Below, one piece after another: positions 1-11,139 of a DNA stretch of 64,000 nt; positions within the stretch are counted from its first letter, which is position 1; each line of letters begins with the position of its first letter. Position numbers and translations under genes: made by a program. The notes under the pieces were generated by a model. It had not been told where the DNA came from and did not search any database. It saw only the letters and a program-made list of their open reading frames with translations. This stretch comes from Spirometra erinaceieuropaei (Eukaryota; Platyhelminthes; Cestoda; Diphyllobothriidea; Diphyllobothriidae): NCBI GenBank assembly GCA_902702965.1, contig CACRXP010000066.1, forward strand, positions 534,603-598,602, given 5' to 3'.

Positions 1-535
1 GGATATAAAATTCAAAAGTTTGCCACCTATTCCGAAAGAGGACAATTTCAAGAAGAGAAGAGCATGGTCAACACGGTCAAAAGCCTTAGTGAAATCGAAA
101 TATACTGTGTAAAGAGCAAAACCATGGTCCCTAGATTGGAGAACATAATCAAAGAAAGTGAGTTTACAGGTGTCACAAGATCGAGCTTTGAGGAATCCAC
201 GCTGAGCAGCACTCAGTAAGTTATTCTCTGTTAAGTGACACATCATCTTATCCTTGATCAATGTCTCTAAGATCTTCGAACCTGCGGGGAGGGTGTTTAT
301 TGGCCGAAATTCATCAAATGATGTAGATTTGCCGTGCTCAGGAATGGGCAAAATGTGTGATTCCTTCCACAAGGTAGGATAAGTTTCACTTTCAAGAGCA
401 AGATTAAATATCTTGCGTAAGAGGGATGGGAAGATCGTGTTTGCATCGGCTTTTAAAATGCTTACAGGGACACCATCAGGGCCTGGACTATAAGATTGAC
501 GAAAACGCCGAATTGCAACAGTTGTGCATGCAAAC
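1..535 (-). mobile_element. LINE fragment, reverse transcriptase fingers/palm (family X)
   Basis: Read on the minus strand this encodes part of a non-LTR retrotransposon reverse transcriptase. Visible are the finger motif SPGPDGVP, a stretch resembling WKESHILPIP, and palm motif A read as YFDFTKAFDRVDHAL near positions 70-120. The segment is nearly identical to 43584-44110 in the same orientation, where a stop codon replaces the Lys of motif A; here the Lys codon is intact. The element runs off the left edge of the window, so its 3' half (the YADD box) is outside. At about 535 it gives way to a different LINE family. I read it as a CR1-like element, but the clade is inferred from motif style only. 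Confidence 0.75.
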
Positions 536-599
536 TATGAAAAGCAACGTCTCCGAGACGGAGCTCTGCGGGGATACCACTTAGAACGCGGGTAGGAGT

Positions 600-2600
600 T
601 GATTTCGAAGCATCAACACACGTGGTTTATGATATTCCTGTAAGAAGATCTGAAATCCATGTCAGCAGTTTTCCTCTTATCCTAATTTCAGACCACTTGT
701 AGATTGTGGGACGCTGTCGAACGCCTATTCGAAGTCCGTGTAGACGACTTCGACCCTACCATCCTCGTCCAGTTTTCGAGTCTACTGCTTAGTGGAGAGC
801 AATCCGCAGGAAAGGCATGAGCGGTTCTGTCTGAGACCGTGCTGCAGCGCTGAGAGTGAGCCGTTGTGCTCTAGTAACATCACCGTTGCTTCCCTAACTA
901 TGTCTGCCATTATTTAACAGCAGATGCAGGTGATACTAACAGACCGGTAATGGTTAGCATTAGTGCGAGCCCCAACCTTCTATTTTGCAAAGATATTTGC
1001 TGTCCTCCATTCGAATGGCAGCCTCCCTAATTCGAATGACGTGCGGTAGATGTGCGCTAGTGGTTTAGAGAGTTCGTTTGCCAATTCTTTCAAGAATTTG
1101 GCCGGTTAATTGTCCGGACCCGACGACCTCTTTGAGGTTTTATAGGTCTCTTTGCACGAAAGAATTCCGGGGAGATTAAAGAGTCACACAAGGGGCCAGA
1201 GGTCTCAACAGCGTTCCTGGCACTGCGACTACAAAAATTTATTTCTCTGGAGAAAAAAAGAGGCGAAGTACTGTTCCAAGTGTTCGGCTTTCTCCTTGTT
1301 TCCATCATCCTCCTTCAGGATTGCGATCGGGTCCTTGTTTTTCAGTTTACTGTAAATATAGTGAAATAAAATTCTGGGCTTCTGTTCAGCTTGTTGGATA
1401 GTTCTGGATTCATACCCCTTCCGTGACTGATGGATACACTTTTGACTGCATTTCGTTGACGACAAAGTTCTTCGAGGTGCACTGCTGATCCAGCTTCTCT
1501 AAATCTCTTACATCTTTCGCTTTCCTTCCGTACTGTCTATTCAGGTCCCTGGTTAACCAGGCAGACCGAACTGTCGTTTTTAGTTTAGACGGAAAACAGA
1601 GCCAAAGTAGAATCATTTTAATCGATCTCCAGTCGTCCCCCGGATCTCCATTGAACAAACGGTCCATATTCACGGACATCACTTCGTTCATCGTCTTGAA
1701 GTCTGCCTTCCTTATATTAGGCTGGCCTTTCGTTCTCTTCTGGCGTTCAGAGAAGAACGACCAATCCCATAGTAGCGTAGTATGATCATTGTTTTCGAGA
1801 GGTGCACTAGAACATACTTTGTCAATATTAGAGAAGTCTTTAGTGAGAACTAGGTCCAGGCAATTGGCTCTCTGGTTCACTCTAAATCTTGTTGGTGCCT
1901 TTACATGCGGTGCCAGATGGAGGTCCTTTAGCTTTTTTGCTGAATGAATTTGGCCCACCGTTAACTGTCATAGTTCCCCACTCTTTTACAGGTGCGTTTA
2001 AATCCCCAGCAAAAAATACCTCTTGGCGGCTAGCTGCTTTCTTGACTAAATGTAGGAGCGACTCGTCAGCTGCACTCGGAAGGTTTGTTGGTCTATAAAC
2101 CACCAGGAATTCTACCCTTAGTGCGTTACTCTTCTGTATCTTTATACAGACAGATTCAATATTGAAGAGAGAGGGTGTAGGCTCGTTCAACAACCAAAAT
2201 TCCTATCCTTACATATACGACTACCCCACCGCCCTGTCTATTTTGACGGTCTCTGCGAAAGAACTGGTAACCCCGTATCGAAATCTAGACATCCACGACA
2301 TCGCCTTTAAGCCAAAATTCCGTTATGGCAATGACGTCGGGGCTTCGTTCTGAAACTAGCGCTCTGAATTCGTTGATCTTCGAAAAGAGAATTTGCGCAT
2401 TAGTATACAAAAATATCGATTTGGCCTGAGCGCCTCTGGCATACTGGCGTCTGACTATTTCAGGAGATTGAATGCAAAGGCCGGCCGGAGTTGATCGATT
2501 TTTACTGATGTTCCTCACGCCTAAGCCGTTGGGGTAATAGGCTCTCACCAGAGGAATGGTCTCTGGATGTGTATAATTTCCCCGCCCTGGCTCGACCGCT
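600..2600 (-). mobile_element. Decayed LINE: endonuclease and reverse transcriptase remnants (family Y)
   Basis: Minus-strand frames carry, from high to low coordinates, the motifs of an exonuclease-endonuclease-phosphatase (EEP/APE) domain: PDVIAITEFWL (about 2290-2400), a VVYRPTN stretch (about 2080-2110), FFAGDLNAP corresponding to GDFN (about 1990-2030), and CLDLVLTKDF with a later NDH in place of the catalytic SDH (about 1780-1870). A reverse transcriptase follows: YRSVSITCICC and a QHGL motif (about 830-960), then TDFE-stop-AFDSVP, which is palm motif A (about 710-745). The frame changes several times and contains stops, so this is a dead copy. The order EEP then RT is that of CR1/RTE-like LINEs. 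It differs in sequence from the RT fragment at 1-535. Confidence 0.7.
1410..1958 (-). pseudogene. LINE endonuclease C-terminal part (182-codon open stretch)
   Basis: This is the longest open stretch of the decayed LINE at 600-2600. It holds the C-terminal half of the EEP endonuclease (CLDLVLTKDF, then NDH where active enzymes have SDH) followed by the linker towards the reverse transcriptase. The N-terminal half lies in other frames at 1882-2193 and 2285-2548, so the protein is frameshifted and not functional. The Asn in place of Ser next to the catalytic His is seen directly; its effect on activity is unknown. Confidence 0.6.
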
Positions 2601-2939
2601 TTTTAATTATCGTTTACACTACAAGTTTCTTGATAAGTCAGCCTGGCCTGCGGGATAGTTGTCCTCTAAATGTCATCCTATTCATTTCGTCACAGCCTTT
2701 GGCCGGATTCTTCATCATGATTGAGTGACCCTCTGTTTATTACAACAGAGTGATCTCTACTTAGCCGCAGGCGTTACTGTCTCAAACCCCCGATTAAAAC
2801 TGAAAATTCTCAAAGAAGGGTATATGTTTTATGGCCATTTTAGATGTGTTAATCCATTATGATCTTCAATTACCAAAACTGCTTTTTCGAATTTGTCGTG
2901 ACGGTTGCATTCTCTACATCTTTATTTTTTGAGTAACGT
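2601..2939. other. No recognised feature
   Basis: AT-rich sequence between two LINE fragments. No open reading frame with a recognisable domain, repeat or RNA motif was seen. Confidence 0.5.
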
Positions 2940-3170
2940 ATACTCTCCTCTGATTGGGCGTCAGTAACTTTACATCCGGTTCAAATAGTAGATCACAAAC
3001 AAGTACCCACAACCGAAAGCCGCCTTTTCCGTCCATAGTAATATGACAAATTGGGGGCGAGTCTCGGGGATTGAGCTCGGTATCTCATCGCTCTTGCTCG
3101 TTTTGGAGCATAAATGTGTCAAGGTTCCTTTCAAAGCCTTGCATCGATGTATCGCAATGATGGCAGCTGC
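2940..3170 (-). mobile_element. LINE 3' end fragment
   Basis: Read on the minus strand, 3150-3050 encodes the typical last residues of a LINE reverse transcriptase ORF, with a segment like FERNLDTFMLQNEQER. The same ending (SFKENLDIFMHRNDQDR) occurs on the minus strand at about 41930-42000, so two copies of one LINE 3' end are present. The sequence below 3050 is probably 3' untranslated. The 5' boundary is uncertain. Confidence 0.5.
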
Positions 3171-5480
3171 TGGACTACGTTCCCGTCCGTGGACGAGATC
3201 GACGGGACGTGCTGGTGTGGAGCACACAGTAGACATCGTCTGCAACGACAGTCGGACTGTAAAGATAACTCGCTGGCTATGGATCGCGCAGTTTTGGTAA
3301 GTTCTCGCCCCCAAGTCAGACAGGACATTTACGTCCCTAAGCGATTTGGAGATTTTCCGGCGCACGTGGGTAAAGCAATCACACCAGACCCCGTGATAAA
3401 GCACCCAGTAGAACAAACGGGGTCGAATACTTTTGAGACCAAATTCTAGTGGCAGCACTTGACAAGTTAAAAGGCTACTAAGCAGGACTACTAGCTGCGT
3501 CTATCTGGAAGTACTCCAAGTTCCATAGGGCAAATATCTGCTCTGAGGTGAAGGGCCCACCGTCAAATGAGTGTGATCCCCCCCACAAGATGGTGAGTGC
3601 GGAGAATACGGAAGCAGACAGGAAGACCATGGTGTGTACTTGCTAGGGGAGGGGTGGTTGTAAGTCAATAGGACATTTAACTTAATGCTATAAAAACAAA
3701 TGGTCTGTCGGTGAGAGGTGAGATACACGCCCTTAGGCCCCCGTAATGAGCATCCGGATCGACGTGCGCATTGATACCGACCTCACTCCGGTGTGAGGCC
3801 TCGAGAAACCCCCACGCATTTAACGTGGGTGGTGCAGATGACTTCGATGGTATCGGTATAAAGTCAGTTTATGTTTGCTGATGCACTTCATTAGGGGTCC
3901 ACGAGCATAACCGACATACATGCAAGAGCATCCAGTGTTCCAGTCGTCTTTTGGTAATGAAGGCTTGACCCGCATAAATGCTGTTCAAAGGAGGGGCATT
4001 GTTACATATGCATGCATGCTTTATACGTAGCGTACGTGCCGACATCCCCTAAGTGCCCACAATCCGCCTTTGCGTAAACCAACTTAACCCGATTGAGCTG
4101 GCGGCGACACCCAATTTTTCGTAAACCGGACTATAAGCCTAGGGTCCCCTTGAAAACTTTTCATACCTACGTGAGGCACGTTGCCTGCAAACTGTCATTG
4201 ATTGCAGCAACAGGTCGGAAAGGTTGCTCCTAAACGCTGACAGCCAGCGGGGTTGAAGCATTTTAATTCATCTGTAATCTGCTGTCGTAGAAACAGAAAG
4301 AATACGGCGGGGAGAGTTGAATAAAAGTCGAAATACATGGGCAAGCAGGCAGCGTAGTACGGCCGTTTTCAATGCAAATAAGTGACAAGCAAAAGAATTT
4401 TAATGACGAAGAGGATATCACGGGTTCAAAGATCATAAAGCAAAAATGAAAAGCACGGAGGGAGGACTCGAGTGTAGAAGTAAACATCACAAATGCATTA
4501 AATAGCAGGGAATGTTAGAATATACAGATCATGCGTACTTGTGAAGTAGGCGGCTGAATAGGTTAGACCAAAGTTAAGAAGTACTTTGATTGGGCAAGCA
4601 GAATGTGCTAGAAAAGTAATGCTTGGGGGGAAGGGACGCTGAAATCTACAGAAGGACCATTCGGGGAAGAGTACGCCATACGTAGCCGGCCAGCAGTGTC
4701 ATGATGAGCTAAAAAGCAAGAGAGCGGGTGTGGTGATCCAAAACTGCCGAGGCGTTTTTTGGTGCAGGTGAAAAATAAGACGTGAACACCTAGGCAGTCG
4801 AAAATCAAAAAATTGGATCAAAAGGGCTAAGGGGAGCGTATAGTTTTATACCTGATTCACCCACGGTTTTCAGAGGTTCCTGTCCATTGCACACCACACC
4901 GACGACGTCCAAGCCTCACCAAAGTCAGACAGACAAATACGCGCGGAGAATAAGACGGCAGCTATGTCGGCTTTTAGTTATGCCTACCTCTATGCCTCTG
5001 ACCAGACAACGGGCGCGCTAGTATGCCCTGCGAAGACCGTGAGGCCGATGAACGCTCCTTTCGGGGAGAAACAGTGCACACTGCGATCTCCCTCCACAGT
5101 GTTTTTATGCGAATGCCTCAGACAGTCATGGAAGGGATATTTTTGACTTGGTTGAGCTCAGAGACACAATTGTAGGCGGAAGAGAGGGCGGACTGGCCAC
5201 TTCATGGCCCTCACATTTGCACCTATAAGCATATTGTGACAGGGTTGGCTTACTGTACGCCACATGAGAAGTCCGGGGCGTGGGGAGGGGAGAAGTGACT
5301 TTAATGATGAACAGTTGCATCACAGTTCCTCCGTGAAGGCGCAACCACCCATCCCGTCTGAAGCCGGCAAGGCAAAGGAAGACTGGATTGGTCAGTCAGG
5401 ATGCACCTGACATCGCTGATCAGTCATACGCCCACTTACTCGAATGTTTTGGACGTGAGTCGACAGGAGGAGACTGTGGC
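3171..5480. other. No recognised gene or repeat
   Basis: Only short open frames occur here, none with a domain, signal peptide or coiled coil that I recognise. Base composition is mixed. I saw no tandem array or hairpin of note. Confidence 0.4.
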
Positions 5481-5689
5481 TGAATGGTCAACTGCACACG
5501 GATCTAAAACTGGGTTTTGGCTGACGCCGGGCATGAAGAATCGTTTCGACGTTTCCTGCTTTTGTCGACAAAGTTGTTAATTCATTCATCAATGGCACTT
5601 CCGCGTAACTGTCAAGCAATTGCAAAGACCGCCGCCGAAGAACAAATATTGAAACATTGCGGTAGCATGGTGACTGCATCCTATAAATA

Positions 5690-6283
5690 GTGCAGCCCCT
5701 TGTGCATGAACCAACTATTAGGCGTCAGGTAATGAAACCGAAAGACCCACTGCCACGGCTAGAAACGTCTGGAGTCATTTATCGAATCTGGTGCAGTTGC
5801 GGACAAAGGAACTACGTCGGAGAAACCGGAAGACAGCTCCGAACGCGAATGACCGAACACGCTGCAGCGGTGCGGAGAAATGACACCAGCTCTCAAGTTG
5901 CAGCTCATTCGACGAGATTTCGCCACAGATTCAAACTCGACGAGGCCGAAATTCTCGCAAGAAGTGACAACCGCGTGGGCCGGGAGCTACTTGAATCATG
6001 GTTTACTGGTCCTCAGTCCATTAACAAGTGCAATGAACTTTCCCTTCCATACTCGGTGCTGAGATTTCGCCTAGGCGGAGTAATTAGCCACGCGGGGAGC
6101 ACACAAGTGAACACTTTTCCCAACGCCAGGGTCGGTGGATCAGATGTTCGAGCCATCATCACACCAACATCCGAAGCACGTGATGAAATTGCAGCAATTA
6201 ACGACGCGAATGTCGGCCATCAAATAATTAGCACACCAAGTGCGACGATCTCGGATGAAGGGGGGAGCCGTGAATGTTCATAG
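5690..6283 (+). CDS. Penelope-like GIY-YIG endonuclease, C-terminal fragment
   Basis: The GIY-YIG nuclease domain of Penelope-like elements nicks the chromosomal target for reverse transcription. In the 197-codon open frame the diagnostic block is IYRIWCSCGQRNYVGETGRQ (about residues 28-47), with the Y...YVG core, the Cys-x-Cys pair typical of this family and the downstream Arg, followed by TEHAAAVRRND. A conserved C-terminal block, ELLESWFTGPQSINKC, marks the end of the domain. The first dozen residues come from the pLTR copy, so the Met at 5690 is not a native start. The frame stays open to the stop at 6281-6283. The missing reverse transcriptase makes it a dead fragment. Confidence 0.85.
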   Translation: MQPLVHEPTIRRQVMKPKDPLPRLETSGVIYRIWCSCGQRNYVGETGRQLRTRMTEHAAAVRRNDTSSQVAAHSTRFRHRFKLDEAEILARSDNRVGRELLESWFTGPQSINKCNELSLPYSVLRFRLGGVISHAGSTQVNTFPNARVGGSDVRAIITPTSEARDEIAAINDANVGHQIISTPSATISDEGGSRECS

Positions 6284-6310
6284 GTAGGCGATAGCATGGC
6301 GACTGCCTCC

Positions 6311-6318
6311 TATAAATA
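6311..6318 (+). promoter_or_regulatory. TATA-like box of Penelope pLTR
   Basis: TATAAATA lies 43 nt upstream of the hammerhead core. A matching TATAAATA precedes the minus-strand hammerhead at 29987-30024, and a TATTTAAA precedes the one at 29624-29665. The placement suggests the element's own promoter, but transcription is inferred, not shown. Confidence 0.45.
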
Positions 6319-6357
6319 CTGCAATTCCTTGTGCATGAATTACCCCTATCTGCTTCT

Positions 6358-6399
6358 GTCTCCGATGATGGGTTCGAGCAGGAATCCGAAACGTCAGGC
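6358..6399 (+). ncRNA. Hammerhead-type ribozyme motif (PLE 1)
   Basis: The layout is GTCT (6358-6361), core CCGATGA (6362-6368), stem II GGGTTC/GAATCC (6370-6375 and 6382-6387) with a 6-nt loop, GAAAC (6388-6392), the palindrome ACGT and the expected cleavage base C at 6395, then AGGC (6396-6399). GTCT pairs with AGGC (one wobble) as stem I. Stem III can only form through the self-complementary ACGT, as in Penelope hammerheads thought to work as dimers. The canonical core is CUGAUGA; here position 4 is C, which may weaken cleavage. Confidence 0.7.
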
Positions 6400-6857
6400 C
6401 AATAAAGCTCTCGCCCGAGCGATCGCGTCTCTTTCTTCAAAACATTGAAACTGCTATCGGTTGGCGGCATAATTAGTGACAGATCTGAGACGCGCTTGCT
6501 CGTCCAAATAAGCTGAGTGGGGAATTTTACGGCACACTGATGCAAACGGACAACCGAATAAGTTGCATCACCGGCACGAGGCGAATGAAGTTACAAATGA
6601 ACTTGGTAGCTCAAATGCGTGATGCTAGCGAACAGACAGTCACAACGATGGACTGAGGGTGGCCGGAGGTTCCACACTGTACGAGGTGTTAATTCCGCTC
6701 TGACCGCATACGACGTCCGACCCTCACCTTTGGTCGCTCGCATTGAGTAATCAGTGACGGCGTACAGGGGGCTCTTATACCTAGACAGGCGTTAGCACCA
6801 GTATATCTTATCAGAAAGATCACGTAACCCCAGAAAAGAACCAAAGATCCATCCATC

Positions 6858-7430
6858 TTGGAAATTACGACGGGGCTTCGACGCCCGAAGTCTCCTAGCA
6901 CCATAAACAACTCTCAATTAGCAACACACGTTGGAGAAACTGGGCATAATTTCGATCTGTGGCGAGCTACCATCTTAGGCGGGGACAACACAAAATGCAG
7001 AACGGTCAACTCTCGAGGCGTGGTTCTCCGATGCCCACTCCATCAACAGGCATCTGGACCTTCCTGCAGCTTACAAAGTTTTACGTCATCACAATCGTAG
7101 AGGTCAGGACCAAACAGACTATACGGAGACAGCCCGACGGCGAGTTTACTCGCTGAAGAAGAACAAGAATCGCCAGACCGACCACCCGACACTGATTCAA
7201 TCACTCCCCCTCCCCCCTAACGGAAGGGTGACTCACAAAGCACGCTGACAAAACGCCCGACAACCATCCGCCGAGAGGCCGAGACAGCGAGAGGACAGAA
7301 AATCGATGAGCACGAGGCCGACCAACGTGACACACCACTTGGGATCTCTGGTCGATTAAGTGTATTTTACGCTTTGACAATGGAGAGTCGAGCCAGCTCT
7401 TCGAAACGTCAGCATCTAAATAAACCTGTT
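6858..7430 (+). mobile_element. Penelope-like element 2 (C-terminal fragment and degenerate pLTR)
   Basis: From about 6910 the plus strand encodes the second half of a Penelope GIY-YIG domain: THVGETGHNFDLWRATILGG, then after a frame change a segment like EAWFSDAHSINRHLDLPAAY (about 7010-7080), then VLRHHNRRGQ. Another Penelope ORF in this window (about 30370-30600, minus) shares the PAAYK ending. After the ORF, 7375-7413 holds a degenerate hammerhead-like string ending GAAACGTCAGCATCTAAATAAA. The reverse transcriptase and the first half of the nuclease are absent. Confidence 0.65.
7375..7413 (+). ncRNA. Degenerate hammerhead-like motif (PLE 2)
   Basis: Stem II GAGAG/CTCTT and the 3' core GAAACGTC with AGCATCTAAATAAA following are kept. 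The 5' core reads TTGACAA instead of CUGAUGA, so this copy is probably inactive. It is called by similarity to the three better copies. Confidence 0.4.
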
Positions 7431-7479
7431 CCGGTGAGCCCATCTTCTTCCTCAAACCTGAGGCGCTTTTAAACTAGCC

Positions 7480-7830
7480 AGGTGCGCTAAAAGCCGTGGC
7501 TTGGAAAGCTGCCAACTGACACCACAGCTCCGGTTTTCCTTTCAAGACAGGCTGCAACGGCCTCTTCCTAATGTGGCCTTTATGGCGCTGCCATTCTTTT
7601 GGGATCCGAGTCGCCCCCCTCACCTTGTCAGCCAACGCGTCCTCTCCTGACTTCGGTCTTCTTGTCTTTGTCTTGACACCGGACTCGGATGGGTGGGAGA
7701 GAGCGCGCGCGGTAGGTACTGCACAAGTCTACTGCCACTACAAACGAATTCACAAGCAAGTCACCGTCCCTGTGCTAACAACGCTGTGGGACGCACGGTG
7801 GATATTATCGCTCGCGGCGGTCCCATCCCA
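7480..7830 (+). repeat. R1 interspersed repeat, partial copy
   Basis: Shares blocks with the full copy at 55211-55749: GTGCGCTAAAAG, GTGGCTTGGAAAG, AATGTGGCCTTTATGGC, GGGATCCGAG, a TGTCTTGACACCGG block and AAGTCACCGTCCC. It lacks the 5' end (ACTTTCTCCTCACTATAAA) and diverges after about 7810. No coding capacity is conserved between copies, so the open frames here are incidental. Confidence 0.7.
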
Positions 7831-7869
7831 TTCTGTCATTCACTTTACGCAGTGCCGAAAGGAATATTT

Positions 7870-8210
7870 CACTTGCCCTGGGTAGACGTATGGATTTGTT
7901 TATCTATCTCGGAAGTTATATTTCGACAGCATGTTCACCATATACACTTCCCTGTACCACAGTGGTTCAGCCGAGGTTAAGCTATATAGTCCGAAAATGA
8001 TACATTCGAAAGTAGGCTCACTTTAGTTACTTGCTTGATAGCAACGTAGGCCATAAACCACAGAAAAGAGAACGTGGTATCTTCATATGGCAAACAATTG
8101 GGGCTGCGCCTCTATTGATACGACGCAATATTTGACAGGATTGACTTATGTGGACCCCTAAAAAGGACATGGGGAGAGGCACGCCCCGCGTAAGTTATAA
8201 AGGTGGACCT
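7870..8210. other. No recognised feature
   Basis: Nothing recognisable beyond short random open frames. Confidence 0.4.
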
Positions 8211-8229
8211 TCGCGTAATTCCAAAAAGG

Positions 8230-8440
8230 GCAAAATATTCCCGTGTGCTAACCCCAATAATAACCCTAATATAAAACTAAACTGTTCCCCTAATACTGGC
8301 CCTAGCCCTGCCCTAAACCTTAACTCTGCAGTCAACACTAGCCCCCATCTTAGCCCTAAACTTGATCGTGACTTATCATACCGTTAACTTAAATCTTGCC
8401 CTAAACCTAATCCCTAAACTAACCCTAATTTCACTGGAAG
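8230..8440. repeat. Degenerate telomere-like block (CCCTAA-type)
   Basis: The plus strand holds many diverged hexamer variants: CCCTAA, CCCCAA, CCCTAG, CTAACCCTAAT. The strand is the C-rich one, opposite to the TTAGGG-like blocks at 10160-10330 and 13920-14540. It reads as an old interstitial telomere-like repeat. No intact tandem run longer than two or three units was seen. Confidence 0.6.
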
Positions 8441-8893
8441 TTGGATCGAAGCCACCCGTATTGCAGGCAGTTCTTGTTCTCATGTCCTGTTCAGGGGGCC
8501 ATGTAAGTCAGTCCTACCCAATATTTAATCATAATGGCGCATAGTTGGACAAGGTTCAATACCTAAACGACTCAGGACTCAGTAAAAGGCACAGAGTTTA
8601 GAAATGCGTGCATTAATATGTGATTATCGTATTCGTGGGGGATCCTGCTGGCACCGTTCGCATAGGCATTACAAACAGTATTCAACAATGGAGTTTGATT
8701 GGTGTTTTGAGTTGTCGTGTTCACGGGACACACTGCCGCCAGCGAGTTGGACACGAAAACATAGACCCCCCTTGTTACAGATAACCCCACGCTACATTCG
8801 GAGGATAACTATTTTGGTGTCCTAATTTAAACCCCAACCCCTGATGGAGCTTAGCGCGCAAGGCCACCTGTAATACGGGAGGTCCTACAGTGC

Positions 8894-9568
8894 GTGACCG
8901 ATCTCATGAGATGTTAGCCAAAATTCTGGAATGCGTTTCCGAGTAGGAAGGATTACTTAAGTGGGGTTGTTATGCCGATCCGCCACTGCCTCAGCGTTTG
9001 GCAATTTCAGTCTACAAGGCGCATGCTTTCCGCGTAAGGAAAATCATATATTCCTCTATGCTTTTAAGAAGATACCACATAGACTTCATGAAATTTTGCA
9101 ATAGATCCGGACTGTGTTGTACATTTCATGGGGAGCATTAGTAAACGGACATGTGCGGGCTTGCATGCATGGACACCGCAGGGTCCTAAAAATCTCATAA
9201 TTAGAAACCTTATTAAAACCTAAATATACACAGTGTTCGGGCATAAAATATGAAGAAAATGTGATTTCCTTCCAAATGAGCAACAGAAGGCATATTTTTG
9301 TGCATGTTTTCTGCAAAATATATTTGAATTTATAAGACCACAGAAAAATCAGTAGAAAAATGCATGCTACTTAAGTAGTCATTTTTTACCGAGTGTGGTT
9401 TTTGCAGGGTGTCAAAAAGAAATGCATTTAAAAGCCGACATCCTGGTGAGTCCGAAATGTTATAGGGTTATGCTGCATGATAATCTGTATAACAACCCCA
9501 CTTAAGTAATCCTTCCTAATCGGAAACGTATTCCTGAATTTTGGCTAACATTTCACGAGATCGGTCAC
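8894..9568. repeat. 80-bp inverted repeat with 515-bp spacer
   Basis: The left arm, 8894-8973, is the reverse complement of the right arm, 9489-9568, with about five mismatches and no indels. The arms contain GATTACTTAAGTGGGGTTGTTAT and end in a GTGACCGATCT motif. The spacer shows no coding sequence that I recognise. A short match to the arm end (TTTCATGAGATAGGTCACGG) recurs at about 31993-32013, so the arms belong to a dispersed family. It could be a fold-back element or two opposed copies of a short repeat. Confidence 0.7.
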
Positions 9569-9589
9569 GGACTGCAGTTCCTGAGGCAT

Positions 9590-10100
9590 ACCGGCGTTGA
9601 TTGCAGTTCAGTCTAACCGAATTTTTGGCGGGATAGCTACCCACCGAGATCAGCGCGCAGTCATGTCAGCGGCAGACTTCATCAGGTCTGGAAATCTACT
9701 TCATTCAAGCGTTCTCGGTCAGCATGAAAGCTGCTTGCTTATTTTTATTCCCTTAATGGTGTGGTCGCTTGGTTGAAGTCCTAATCCGGGTCAGGAAGAT
9801 GAAGGGCTCAACGAGAAAGATGCAGCTGAAGGACTGTTAAGGCGTTGGCCAGTAGCCAAGGTCTTGCACTACAACCAAGTTATTGATCCGCCGCACAGAT
9901 GGATGTACAAGAGACATGCATTTGCGGATCGCTACACTGCCAACGCAGTCGCGACATGCCATGTGTGCGGTGTTTAGTAGCATAGCATAAAAACTACAAC
10001 GACCTAGGTTTTGAAAGCGCAAATTCATAATTAAGAAAAGTGAACAAGTTCAGCGGAAGAAAGCTGCAGCGAGATTTAATGAAGAGATCAATTCCCCTAG
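9590..10100. other. No recognised feature
   Basis: No domain-bearing ORF or repeat recognised. Confidence 0.4.
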
Positions 10101-10104
10101 GTAG

Positions 10105-10330
10105 GACAGGGTATGAGTTTGGAGGGAGGGGGCTAAGAACATAGACGTGTCACATAAGGGTTTCGCAGGCGTTTAGACGGTTTTAGGGTTGCCATTTGGG
10201 TTGGATTTCGTCCATGGGTTTGTGGCTGGGGTTTGGGTGAGCCTAGGACTAGGGTTATCGTACGTGGTAGGCTAAATTACAAAGTTAGGATCGGAGTTAG
10301 TTTAAGAGTAAGGGTTTGGCTAATTTTAGT
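10105..10330 (+). repeat. Telomere-like block, copy 1 of a 199-bp direct repeat
   Basis: 10105-10303 matches 13866-14064 with no indels and about seven substitutions. The shared unit contains GGTTTTAGGGTTGCCATTTG and further TTAGGG-like words and ends in GGATCGGAGTTAGTTT. After 10303 this copy has only a short TTAGTTT-like tail, while the second copy continues into about 480 bp of TTAGGG-like repeats. Confidence 0.75.
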
Positions 10331-11088
10331 GTTAGAGCTAAAAAAAACTGCCAGAATATCGTTTTTGACGCCAGTGAAGTAAACAAAAAAGTTCGAGGCC
10401 CCTGTCAGGTTGTTAAATCAAATTAATTTCACATCGCGAAAGATCACACTAGAATAGCCAATGCAGGGGAACGGAGAAAGCATTCTCGGGGCCGGAGTTT
10501 TACAAAACCCGCAAACGATTTGCAGAACTGGTCTCACAGAAACCCGAAGGGCTTTGGTCGCGTGCTTAGACTGAGGACAAGTAGATTACCGCTCTTAACC
10601 TCAGTGACCTATGGTTAGTGTTTGAAATGTGCACAGCTAGCACTAGAGGAACTTCAACGAATAAGGATTTAAGCGGGGTAACGGCGAGCCATACTGCTGC
10701 ACAAGATCGGAAATCCAATCGTAAGAAGCTGAGGCCTGCACGATCGCACAGAGCAACAATTCACCAACTACGCCGTAATTGTGGAGCTGAAAAATAACTG
10801 CATTCCACGGCCCGCCTTAGAGGAATCTTGCTAAGCCAATCGTTTAAGACTGCAGATGAGGTGCAGCAACGGAGGGTGGAGCGTCGTACAGACGGGAGGG
10901 GGAGGGCGTGAGCCCAAGTTAGGGCCACGGGGCATAAGAGTATGCGCGTAAACTGCGAATTGAGTGCGGTATGAAACCTTATTGTCCACGTAGAGCGCTC
11001 TGCAATCAGTATGAATTTTCACGAGGTTGAAATGAAATATAACTATCCCGATCAGAAGAAATAGCGATCACTGGAACAAGGGGTTTAT
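10331..11088. other. No recognised feature
   Basis: No recognisable gene or repeat. Confidence 0.4.
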
Positions 11089-11091
11089 TCG

Positions 11092-11132
11092 CCTGACGTT
11101 TCGGATTCTCACTTGAATCCATCATCAGAGAC
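11092..11132 (-). ncRNA. Hammerhead-type ribozyme motif with canonical core
   Basis: On the minus strand: GTCT (11132-11129), canonical core CTGATGA (11128-11122), one T, stem II GGATTC/GAATCC with loop AAGTGA, GAAAC (11102-11098), ACGT, C, then AGGC with GAATAAACC after it. Stem II is a perfect 6-bp pairing. Stem I is GTCT with AGGC. Of the copies in this window this one fits the hammerhead consensus best. No Penelope coding sequence was recognised beside it, so it is a solo pLTR fragment. Confidence 0.75.
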
Positions 11133-11139
11133 AGTGGCA

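Larger units (their letters stand above)
5500..6420 (+). mobile_element. Penelope-like element 1 (5'-truncated, flanked by partial and full pLTR)
   Basis: A 5'-truncated Penelope-like retroelement. A partial pLTR copy (5661-5710) precedes coding sequence for the C-terminal GIY-YIG endonuclease. A second pLTR copy (6289-6339) follows and continues into a TATA-like box and a hammerhead-type motif. The two pLTR copies share about 50 bp, including CCTATAAATA and CCTTGTGCATGAA, at high identity. A pLTR fragment, then a truncated ORF, then a full pLTR is the usual Penelope insertion structure. Further upstream, at 5540-5570, the minus strand has a GAAACGTC string that may be an inverted pLTR piece. 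The reverse transcriptase part is absent. Confidence 0.8.
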
